A stretch of DNA of 64,000 nucleotides, taken from contig OX393567.1 of NCBI GenBank assembly GCA_947652115.1, forward strand, positions 26,345,644 to 26,409,643. Direction: 5' to 3'. How positions within the stretch are numbered: position 1 is the stretch's first letter; every line of letters starts with the position of its first letter. A program made the translations under genes and the position numbers. The notes beneath the pieces are model-generated. The model was not told where the DNA came from. It ran no database searches and worked only from the letters and a program-made list of their open reading frames with translations. This document shows positions 1-10,600 of the stretch, one piece after another. Origin of the DNA: Blastomussa wellsi (taxonomy: Eukaryota > Cnidaria > Anthozoa > Scleractinia > Plerogyridae).

Positions 1-3000
1 GCTTTCCCAGCAGAGTTCTGTGGACTTGAAATCTGGTTATTTCCAGAAGAATTTTCACCTCTGAAGAAAGTATTGCAACCAACTGATGTTCCACTCTCAG
101 TACTTGACAGTACTTTGCTGCCATTTTCAGAGGGAGGTACTTGATTGTTACATGTATGATGAATGGGCTGTTTGTTTTTGTTATTACTGACATCTGTCAT
201 CTTGGATGTGGGTACCTTAACATAAGCCTGATAATGCCCACTGCAGGATGTCATGCCGCTGTGCATTACTATGCCAAACAGTTGATAAGTTGGATTGGGA
301 ACTGCACATGATTTTGAGCACCATCGCTTGAGAGAAAGCTCCATTGGTGTCTCAAGATTCGAAGTGATCTTAGAAACACTGCTTGACAAAAACCTGCCGT
401 AGAGAATAATAATTAGCAATTGCACTGAGTGGAGCACAATTCAGGGAGTAATTGCATATTAAGTCATTTCAAAATTGGCCGAGCATGCAGTACAAGGGAG
501 ATTTGAAATTATGACCATGATTAGTCCCTGAATTGTATGGCACAAAGTCCAATAAATTATATTACTAGTCAATTGTATCAATAACAAAATTTGAGATTAG
601 GAAGTCTTTCAGAACTGCTTTTGTTTGAAGAAGTCAAAATTACATGTATATTGGAAGAACAGCAAGAAAGAACCTTTCCAAGTTCATTTGATTGACAAGA
701 GAATGGTCAGTGTAGGTGTCCAATCCACTGTATGGAAAAAAGGGTGGCTGTAATTTTACCAAAAATAGCACAGCCTGGGCACAGGTCATATATGTCATGA
801 TAATAATTTAACCAAATTCTTCCCTGCACTAACAACATTTTTCTCACCAAGTTTAAAGTATTGAGAGCTTGTCTTTGCATTTCTATTATTATTTTTAGGG
901 TTTTTGTACAAAGAATCAGGTAAAATGTACTAGTCCCCATATGGGGTGATTACAGGAATCCAATTTGAAATTGTTGAAATTGAATACCTTTGATTGGACA
1001 CCCATGTGATCGGAACAAGAAAGTACACACAGAACCAATAAAAATCAACAATAAAATAATAACGGTTGCTTCTTGGAGAGGCTAGTAATTGAGCATAACC
1101 TTTATGGCTAGTATGTATAATAAACTTTGTCCTGGTGAGCACTTTGCTATCTTATATAGGCAGCCTTTATAACCTTTAAATTGAGCCTTTTCATAAGTTG
1201 TCAAAAGGTCTGCAAAGGAGACCTTCTGCTACTACTTCAAGGTTGTGTGTGAAAGTCATTTAAGCATACAGTGAAACTGTCAGAAGACTCACCCTGATAA
1301 AGCATTTGCAGTAAACCTCTTGAGGTGGATAGTAAGTATCTTTGGCAGCCTATCAAAGCATGTGGAGATCTCAGCTTCAGTATGAGTGAGGCAATTTTCA
1401 CAGAAGTACTTGTTGTCTCCACTCAGATGATCTACTGTAGCAAACTGTGACAAGGCCCAACACAGGCTTTGGCTATCTTGGCCTTTCTTGGGTGTTGGTG
1501 AAAACGTGTGAGCTTTTTTAGCATCATACATTTTAAGTTCCTTTTTAATAGGCACACTGATGTCTTGGAAATCTTCAAAACGTTTCTTAGCCTCTTCACA
1601 AGTCATGCATTTTGTCTGATGCAGAAGTCTTCCATGGAATAAGTCTTCCACTGGACCACAACATTGGCTTGTGTCACTAGAGGATGGACTTTTAGCTGAG
1701 ACTTTTTCAACAGGTGCACATCTGTTACACAATTTTCCAGTATCTTCCATTTTCTTTTTAATGTCATTCTCTGTATCTTGAAGATTTACAAGCAAACTGC
1801 ACAGGAATTCTTGGGCATCATGTTGAAGATTGTCTTCAAACACTGGATTTTGTCTCCTGGTAAAAGAGTTGTAACACAAATAAGGCCAAAATGCTCAATA
1901 TTCCCATTCCTGGGTCCAATACATGTTCTTTGTGATCTTACAAAGTACTAAGAATTGTTTTGCTACTATTTTTAGCAAATTGATTATTTTGTTTTGCACA
2001 CACAATTACATGCTAAATGCATGTTTGATTTTGTTGAGCCAGAGGGGTATAATTTCATACACTTCCCAATGTTTGGGAGAGAACATTTGATTATCAAAGT
2101 TGCTCATTTGGTCACATTAACAGGTCAAGAACTACAGTCCCAAGGGGAAAGATCAGTAACTCTAGAGACAGAGAGATCTAGGGAAGGACAATACCACCAC
2201 TCCAGCATTGGCTTGTTTGTTGCAAACAATTTACCGTAGTTGTTTCAGCTGAATGTGTCAGAAAGCAGCTTTTATAAAGCCTCACAATCCAATACATTTT
2301 CTTAATAGCTTACATGTGTAAGAAACATACTGTACCTGAATGTTTCCATGAACTCCTGAGGCTTTGCAGCAAGAATAAAATAATTCCTTCTTTGTATAAG
2401 ATGCTCACAATTCTCTTTGTTCTCACTGTAATCAAGCTCAAGGGCTTTCATTTGACTGAAAAGCTAAGTAAGATAACATTTCTATGAATATGCTAAATTC
2501 ATGCAGCAATCAATCCATGTATTTCAATTATAGTGCCTTTCAATGACACGCAAACTCTGCTCATGTAGAGGGTTACGTATTTTGCTGCCGTCAATCATCA
2601 AGCGGACCTCTCAGGAAACAGAGGTACGCTTCAACAGCGTCAAAAGGTCATGTCTGTCAGTTGTGATTGGTAGACTTCGATCCATTTTGTTTGTTTCTGA
2701 TTTTCGCAGTTCATTAACTTTTACCGTAATTATTATTGACGGCAGTGAAAAACGCAAACTTCAGAGTTTGCATGTTATTGAAAACTGCAGTAATATGTAG
2801 CATTTATATAGCACTTTTTCACAATGTCACAAAGTGCTTTACAACAATTTGTTGGGGACTTTCCAGACTGCATTTTTAGGCGCCAACAGCAGCCGAGCAG
2901 TTTACAAATATTTGAAGAACAGTAAGATTCACAGGTGCCGCTAAAACTAATAAGTGGAAGGCCACCACACTCTTTTCAAACAGTGTGTGGGTTCTTTAAT

Positions 3001-5239
3001 GTCGCATGTGAGATGGGGCCTACGGTTTTATCGTCCTTATCCAAGAAGACTAGAATGTCTAGCTATTTGCAGATTTTATTACAAAGGCAGCACTTTCTCC
3101 TCAGTCATTTTTGAGACCCTGGGTGTTGGTCTGGTCAGGGGAATTGAACCCGCGACCTACCGCACAATAGTCTGATGCTCCACCAACTGAGCTAACCAGT
3201 TGGAGGTTAATTGGGTTCTGTCCTTGTGTACTGGTGCACAAGGGACTAACCATTGTAATTTCTTTGTTTTAGATTCATTGGTTAGCTGTACATGTGGTGT
3301 ATTGTTTGGTCCTTTGTTGTCCGGTACATGAGGACAGAATCTTGAATTGAAGGATGGGCCACGAGGAAAACTGAAAGCATCACATTATTTGACTTTACCT
3401 CCTTTAGTCTACAAATGACTAATTTATGATCCTCACCATTACTGCTGTAAAGGTCAATTTCTTGAGATACCTGATTAATATATAAACACAATTAAAAAAA
3501 GACAAAATTTAGGGGACAACAACATTGCATACTTATAAATAAATAGAATTCGGGACAGGAAAATTTCTTTTTTAGCAGTAGAGCAGGATCAAGACTTTTT
3601 AAATGGGTTATGCGTGGTTCAATTCTACCTGTAACCATCCCCCTGTCCTGGGGTGGGGAATTGGCCCGTGATGTGTATCTCTGCACACACATCACTAGTG
3701 TATCCCCAGTAGGAATACACAAAACACTGAAGCTTTGTACCTGGGCCTCTAAATGCAAGGAAAACATGGCGGACATGAGGGAAGCTGGATAATTATTTTT
3801 TTGTGCGGGGTTTATATTTTATAAAAAGTGACAAGCCAACATGACTTCCGTTGGTTGCAAGATCCGATTCTATTCCAGGCTACTGTTGTCTTAAAACATC
3901 AAGAGCTGTACCTTATAATTATACAATACAATACAATGCTTTATTAATTCTCCACAAGGGGTTTTTCAGAATTAATTTACAATATGAATATAAAATTATG
4001 ACCAAGACTACTAATTTAAACTACATACATACATTTTCTTAATATAAAAATAATGACTTAAAATTACTATTAATGTCACTGTTCCTTAATAAAAGAGACC
4101 GACTGCAGCGCAATATTTATTTAACGTGTAGGCTACTAAATAGAGACAAAGAACGACTCAAGTTGGCGATAATGGGGGAGCACTGCCTTGTGTACCCTGA
4201 TGTGAGTGTCTGATCTTGAAGAGACAAAATCCGAAGATATCAACTCCACTAGTGATCCTCAATGACCCTCTAAAAGGAAGGCTGCCATTGAAGCAAGACA
4301 AAAAATTCACCCGTGCAAATGAACTGTAGCAATAGCGCACAGGCACTCTCGGAATTATGTTAATCTTGTTTGTTCACTAGTATAAAAATTTCATATTCAT
4401 ATTTTTGGAGCACATGGTTTGTAAAATTGGTAAAGAATAAACCGTCTCAAGTTTGTGGTTGGAGTCGTTCGTACTTCTTGAGACCAAAATTCCAGTAATG
4501 TAGCCAGGGCTGAAAATAACGGCCGGTCAACGGACAATGTCCGGCCTGGTTGGGGTTTTGACCGGTCAAACTTTCACATTGCCAGTCATGCTGACCAGTC
4601 ACATTCGACCATATGGAGGAAATAAAGTTTCTTTGTTGTTGATGACTGTCAGAATGCCTCGCTCGCTGTGTTGTTTAAGTGAAAAAAAAAATAGATTTGC
4701 GGGGAAAAAGACTTAGGGTTCGTGAACCTCAAGACTCAAGTTAAAAAGTTCTTTATTTTCTCCACCACACAAATTAGTTCCAAAGCTCAGAAAAAGTAAC
4801 AGGTATAATTAAAACTTTCGCTTCTTTTCAGGTTTATTTGTGTTTCATTTGCTGTGCCATTGTCATTGTTATGCAGTGTTTGTATGTCTGCAAACACAAG
4901 CTAGAGATAGATAAATTACTATGTCTCCAGACCAAGAACGGAATACGCAAAAGGTAGCCTGCACTACAGAGGGTCTGTCCTGTGTAACAAGATCCCATCG
5001 GAAATCAGACACCTACCTAGTTTAAAACTGTTTAAAACCGCACTAATTGGGAAAGATGATTTTTAGGGCGCTGTATATTAGAGAAATTTTTATTACATAG
5101 GTTTTTACTGAAGGTTAGTTAATTAGTTTGTTAGTTAAATGTAATGTTATTCTGATATTAAAGTTAATTTGATCTTTGTAATTTTTTACACGACTCCTAG
5201 GAAGACCATTTTTATGATAAGATTTTGTGTTTAAATAAA

Positions 5240-5270
<31 letters not shown>

Positions 5271-7163
5271 GCTGAAGTTTTAATACCGAGAAAAACTAAT
5301 GAAAAACATTTGAATTACAAAAAGAACAGAAAGGTTATGGAAAAGTGAACATATTTCAATAAAAACTGTAGCTGCACATGTCATGAGAATTGAAATATTG
5401 GCTGAATTGACACGGACTGTAATAAAATTAATTCATGGCTCGATTTCACGGCTTAAAAAAACGAACAACATCTGGCTCAAGTCTTGCACGTGGTAGTCTG
5501 ACACATGTACGCATCACATTTCTGGTGTGTTTCCCTTTTGTTTGTTCACTGCATTATGACCCATAATCACTTTACTCTTCAGTGCTGTTCAACAACAATG
5601 TTGTTTTAGAAAGGGCCTAACTTTAGACTATGTACTTGGGGAAATTGCAGAGTGCAGTTAATATTTGTCCGGCCAGAAACGAGGTGTGACCAAGCTAAAA
5701 CTTACTTAGCCGGTCATTGTGACCGGAGATTCTACAGAAATTATTTTCAGCCCTTAATGTAGCAGCTGTTGAAAACTGCTTTTGTTTGGTATTGTAAGAA
5801 GCTTCTATTGTTTTTAAGTCTAAGTCATTGCTTCACTTGCTTAGTCTTTTTTTGGGCTAGGGTATCAAACCAATCATATTATATGTTACAAGAGCTGCTA
5901 TATCACCCTAAAATTCCACCGATCAACGCACTCAGTACACAAAATCAAACACACACAATGCACAAAAGACCACAAAACAATGCAACAGACATTACTTCTT
6001 TGTAATGAAACTCTGCACCAGTTTCCTGGGGAGACATGTACTTGCAGCCATTTGGGTAACCTTACAGGAATGCCAGGAATATGACGCATATAACCCTGCA
6101 CAGGATACCCACCTCTCAAAAGCCAGAGGACAAAATTGGGCACCAGTCAATGTTAAGCCCGAGGGGGACCCCGGGCATATGTGGGGCATTTGACCTCTAT
6201 TGCCTTCCCCACCCTCAGGAAGAATCTGAGCCCGAGGGTGGGGACGTTTGCTTTTTCTGCATGGAGGAATGGGGCCTAGTCACAAGTGCTCATCTGTGCG
6301 CAGGCCATGATGAAATTTTGAAGTAGCGCAGCTAAAGCACGGCTGCTTTAGAGGTAAGCACTTGTTTTAACAAACACACTACTTCTCACTACTCACTTTC
6401 AATATAATAAAATTGATGGAACACCTTTGTGGGGATCGTTTAGATTTTTTAGCATTATAGTCTTTTTGTCAGGGAATCAAGCGTTGGAATTCTAATAAAA
6501 AAGCTTGGCAATTATATCAATGATTAGTAAAATGTACACAAGCACTACTATGAACATTATGGATGTTACTTCCCCAGGGTGGGGATATTTTATCTGATTT
6601 GACCAAATTTTGGGGCCCTACGGTGGGGATTTTGACCAAAAGTCCTTCTGGAAAGTCAAATGCCTCACATATGCCCGGGGACCCCGCATCGGGCTTACAA
6701 TTGATAGGTGCATTTAGGCTTGCCTTCGTCGAACGCAATTATGCCAAACAACCAAAACGTCACGAAATCGACTAACCTGTTCATTTCTCGTTGTTTCCAT
6801 TGCATGTGCACTTGCTATATTGGGACACAACTCGCTGATGAGTGATTCAGTTTCATTGACAGACGCCATTAGTCCTGGGCAATGGCGCAGAACTTGCAAT
6901 ACCGCATTTGCGTAGCAGATATTTCCATGATTCTTTAGCCCTGCATAAGGCGGTGGTGGAATAGGAGGTTCGAAAATGTCATCATCACTCGTATTTTGAG
7001 TTACAGGAGGACTGAATATCGGAAACAGTTTCTCTCTCTTTTCGCTTTCGCCGCCGCTAGTCGATTTCTTCTTGCCCTTGAGCTTCAAAGAGAACTTGGT
7101 TCGTTTACGCGGCGGACTTCTCGGACTTGAGGGCGGTGAATCTGCGTGAGAGATGGATGGCAT
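1..7163 (-). CDS. USP1: USP1-type ubiquitin-specific protease (3' end beyond window)
   Basis: Cysteine deubiquitinase. In the known family it acts with WDR48/UAF1 in the nucleus on monoubiquitinated PCNA and FANCD2. Exons in transcript order: 6777-7163, 2336-2463, 1293-1856, 1-393 (open at the edge); all junctions are GT-AG with matching phases, giving about 490 visible residues. The basic N-terminus (SPPRKRTKFSLKLKGKKK) resembles that of vertebrate USP1. The Cys box GLKNHGNICYANAVLQ puts the nucleophile at Cys83. QHDAQEFL, the FQDISVP segment, finger CxxC pairs (CMTC, CENC) and the His box HSGMTSCSGHYQAYVKV follow. FQDISVP, KYFCENC and the His box match USP1 better than other USPs. The linker between the Cys box and QHDAQE is shorter than I recall for human USP1. 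The third catalytic residue lies outside the window. The ATG at 7163 is in a good context and is divergent from POLD2. Confidence 0.93.
2795..3205 (-). mobile_element. tRNA-derived SINE
   Basis: On the minus strand the head has a Pol III A box (TTAGCTCAGTTGGTGGAGC, ending near 3180) and a B box (GGTCGCGGGTTCAATTCCC, about 3139-3157), like a tRNA. It is followed by a long body and a tail reading AGTGCTATATAAATGCTAC. The tRNA-like part does not close an acceptor stem, so it is not a tRNA gene. It lies in USP1 intron 1, in the sense orientation. Confidence 0.75.
4504..5754. mobile_element. hAT-like non-autonomous transposon with 8-bp target duplication
   Basis: The termini read AGGGCTGAAAATAA at both ends in inverted orientation, and TAATGTAG flanks both sides (4496-4503 and 5755-5762). 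An 8-bp duplication and CAGGG-type ends point to the hAT superfamily. Subterminal CCGGTCA motifs are repeated at both ends. A LINE 3' fragment is nested inside, and no transposase frame remains. It lies within USP1 intron 1. Confidence 0.75.
4932..5268 (+). mobile_element. 5'-truncated LINE 3' end with (GATT)n tail
   Basis: A frame from 4932 to the TAG at 5064-5066 encodes YAKGSLHYRGSVLCNKIPSE followed by an SLKLFK segment. This is the C-terminal pattern of L2/CR1-type reverse transcriptase ORFs in cnidarian genomes. A 3' UTR follows, then AAATAAAGATTGATT and a (GATT)n tract. It is nested inside the hAT-like element, so it inserted later or was carried by it. Confidence 0.7.
6141..6710. mobile_element. 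MITE with about 50-bp terminal inverted repeats
   Basis: The left end CACCAGTCAATGTTAAGCCC and the right end (complement CACCTATCAATTGTAAGCCC) continue as near-matching inverted repeats through GGGGACCCCGGGCATATGTG. There is no coding capacity; short frames here are only repeat translations. It lies in USP1 intron 1. Related copies lie at 29691-30624 and 53573-53844. Confidence 0.7.
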
Positions 7164-7645
7164 CTTTGTTAATTATCCCTTATGTTATTGCCACGAGACA
7201 AGTTATTGCATGATTCAAGGAAGAGTTTGTGGCATTCACTTTCATTTCCCCGCCATTTTTCTGAACAAATTCGTATCCAGTCCACCCGAGTATTACATGT
7301 AAAAGAGACAAGAGAGAGACTGAGTCAAGATTTACTAAGTATTTTATCTGGTTTCTAAAATTTTTTTTTCGGAAAAATGCTATTATATTGTAGGGAAAAC
7401 TTTTAAACTGATCAAAGAATAAAGGATTTCAGGCTGCCATAATTTTAGGACCTTTTGTAGACCTTTTCATAAATGGATATGCATGCATTCAAATTAGCCT
7501 CACTAAACTCAACTGTCCGCCTTGCCTGTCCAGCGGTGTTGCCCTTGTTAATTGGCGCGAAAAGTTACCCGGGAAAAAGAAAATGGCGACCGTTTATTGT
7601 TCGTAGTGCTGGGAAAACTATAATAATTAGTCTAATTAACCCAAA
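7164..7645. promoter_or_regulatory. Divergent USP1/POLD2 promoter region
   Basis: This 482-bp spacer separates the start codons of two divergently transcribed replication/repair genes and must contain both promoters and 5' leaders. No TATA box stands out. It holds an inverted CCAAT box overlapping an E2F-like site near the POLD2 side, and TTTCCCCGCC on the USP1 side, which resembles E2F with one extra C. A YY1-like AAAATGGCGACC starts at 7580. The ATG inside it (7583) opens an 8-triplet upstream ORF ending TAG at 7606, if transcription begins upstream of it. Shared regulation is inferred, not shown. Confidence 0.6.
7551..7564. promoter_or_regulatory. Overlapping inverted CCAAT and E2F-like site
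   Basis: The sequence ATTGGCGCGAAAAG reads as an inverted CCAAT core (ATTGG) running directly into GGCGCGAAAA, the reverse complement of TTTTCGCGCC, which fits the E2F/DP consensus TTTSSCGC. It lies about 80 bp upstream of the POLD2 start codon. CCAAT plus E2F sites are typical of S-phase gene promoters in animals. Occupancy cannot be judged from sequence. Confidence 0.55.
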
Positions 7646-10600
7646 ATGTTCAGTGCCGAGGAATTTGATATAAAAACTACCCAGCTAAAAGCCGAGGTGC
7701 TGCTATCAGAGCCTTCAAATCACCAAGAGCTTGAAAACGAAGAGAAGATTGAAAGAGAAACTTGTTCCTATGCAAGTGAATCAGCACGCTTCGTGCACCA
7801 AGAAAGAAGTTTTTCAAGACAATATGCGCAGATATATTCAGTCCGTATAATGGCAATGAGAAAGAAGCTAGCTGCAGCTGCAAGACGGAAATGGGGTTTG
7901 TAACTTTGTGGTAAAATTTTGTGTGTCGGTCACTTGGTAAATAACTCTTATTTGTCAGACCTTTGAGGGATTTTTCTGCATAGACTCCAAATTGGACTCA
8001 CATTTAATATGTGAGTCTAAAAAGGTTGCAGTTTTAGAATTCCGCAAAACGACTTCCAAATGTCAAACAAGTGGTCTCTGAAGCTCATGGACTAAAGCTT
8101 TAGAATGAAATGTAAAATTCCCATAGCATGAAGCAGTGGAATGGATCCCTGAGTTTATGCATTGAACTCCAGTGGAGTCGGGCTTTCATGTCAGGAAAAT
8201 CCCACATGATGACAGATCTCACTTGTTTCCCGAAAACCCAAATTTTGCCGATATGTCTGAAAATCTGCTCATCTGTCGCAGATTCTCCCAACATTAGCAC
8301 TGAAGCCAGCAAAAACTATCACCAGTTTTCCTAATGGTGCAGGTTTGAGTTTTCATATGCCAGGAATGATTACCGATCATTACAAAAATCTGGGACATCT
8401 TGGGAAAATAGATTAGAAACCTTCCCAATTTTCCTGCACTATCACAGACAGTGGAGGCATGTACTAAAACTAAGAATACTGGAATACCCTAAAACATGGA
8501 ACACCAGAACACCGCGGAACCAAAGAAAAATTCCTAATTATCTGCCGACCCGAACTATCATCACTAAACAAACGTAATGAACTCGTGTCTTCTTGCCGCC
8601 ACAGAAACAAAGCCCTTCTATGCAACAATTAAACTGTAAAATCTCGCGCTGCATATATTATGTAAATGAAATTGTATATAAGCGATGGTAAAGAATATTC
8701 TCATTAAATCCCCTGATGAGTGGGCAACCACGAAACAGGCTTGTAGGGATGACCTAGTAGTTTATTTGATTTTTCTCCCACAACATATACTTCGCTCTGC
8801 TTCTATGTATTGAGCACTGTTTTACGAAGATCAAATTTTACACTTTATGATCTTCGTAAAACAGTGCTCAATACATAGAAGCAGAGCATATATATATATA
8901 TATTCTAGTGTTCTGGTGTTCCATCTTTTGGGGTGTTATGGTGTTCCTGGTTTTAGTACATGCTGAAAGTGGAGGGTGTCTGCGATATTTTCAAGTTCCA
9001 TTAGCAGTTGATATAAATTTAATATCCCATTCAACAACATTCAACCATCCTAAATCTGTAAGGCAGAATTGTACATAATTTCTGAAGGAGCAGTTGTTAG
9101 AGTTGTCACTACCTGTGTAAATATTATTGTCAGTAATAATTTGTTACAGGTTTTAGTAATCACCTTATATTGCACAATTCTAAAAACTGTGACCACACAG
9201 TCATTGGAAAAAGTCTATGAATTTCTGTTTTGTAGGTGGTAAAGAGAGAAAATTTGAACTAAAGAAACTATCCGAAGTGAAAGCAGATGAAAAATGCTTT
9301 GTGATAGGAACATTATTCAAGAAAATGGAACTGAAGCCTAGTATTTTAAAGGAGATAAGTGAGGAGGTACATGTATGGCTTGAGACATAACAAATCCTGC
9401 TTAACTCATGACATTACAGGAAATTTTTTACACTTTTGAAAGAGAGATATTGTGGCATTTGAAATATAATTTTTATAATATGTCCCATGCTTTGTTAACA
9501 GCATAATTTGATGCCACAACCAGCCAGAGTTAAATATGTAGAAGACAGTGACGAACTTGTCATAGAAGATGAAACAGAAAGAGTCACTCTTACTGGTAAC
9601 ATTCCAGTGGGAACATCTGTTACAGGTATCTTGGTATGTCTTTTAATCAAAAAATAAAAATAGTAAAGAAATAAGGTGCTCCACTCTTCATGTGACGACA
9701 ACTTTAATAACACTTGAAATCATTGTCTATTATAGGAAGTATAGTAGCTCTCTGTGGCCACACAATTGACAGTGGTAAATTCTTTGTTGAAGAGCATTGC
9801 TTTAGCGGCCTTCCATACCAAACTGCACCAAACTTGGATCAGTGCATGTGTAGTGGTGAAGACAGGTGAGTATCTTTATCAGCTGTCTTACCCAATTTGG
9901 CATACCGGTATATTACCTATTTGGGTATTAGAGATCTTTAAAGTGTATATGACACTAAATTTATTTTTGTGCAGTCCTTTCTTAGTATGTCATAAATTTG
10001 AATTTCCAAAAAAAGTTTGACGATTTTTGCGGCCGAAATACTGCCAATTTCCCTACAACAGTGTCCCAGGAAACTGGGGACGAGAATTGTATTTGTGACG
10101 TCACAGTGTTAGATAGCATTGTTAGATAAACACATTGACGTCACAGGATAGTTTGACCACTCAATCTCTGGGACAATTCTAAGGTCGAAGTGGCGTATAT
10201 TTTAAACCAAAAAATTTGGTTTCAAGATACCTTCACAGTCGATAAGTTTCAAAATCCTTTTTCCAATAGCTAGATTATACCATAAACAACCAAAACCAGT
10301 GGAAAAAAAATACTGTACCTTGTACATTTTAAAGGGCGTGACACTAGTGACTGCAACAAGGACCTCGTCCCCACACATGTCCAATACTCACCACTTGATT
10401 CGAGTCGACAAAATGCGTCTGACTTTGGTTTTATAAAAATGACAGTACACTGTGTATCTTAATTAGGGCAACAAAAGAGAAAAAAGAGAGACCATGCTCT
10501 CAGAAACAATCTTATCATGTGAGGTTACAGGTTTAGACTGATACTCATGTAGTCATCACTAGATCACATGAGGAAACATATTAAAGATAGCGTAAACATA

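Larger units (their letters stand above)
8445..8983. mobile_element. Inverted-repeat element carrying the hammerhead ribozyme
   Basis: The ends are long imperfect inverted repeats: GCATGTACTAAAAC near 8457 and its complement ending at 8963, continuing inward to ATGGAACACCAGAACAC on both arms, with CAGACA further out on both sides. Inside are a short protein-like frame ending at a TAA near 8631 (residues include [14 protein letters not shown]), the ribozyme, and a 40-bp-arm hairpin. The order ORF end, then hammerhead, then inverted repeat recalls Penelope-like elements, but I cannot assign a family with confidence. Flanking AGTGGAG occurs on both sides. Confidence 0.6.

Noticed and set aside
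3139..3205. Possible tRNA gene
   Set aside because: A and B boxes are present but no acceptor stem closes and a SINE body follows; it is a SINE head.
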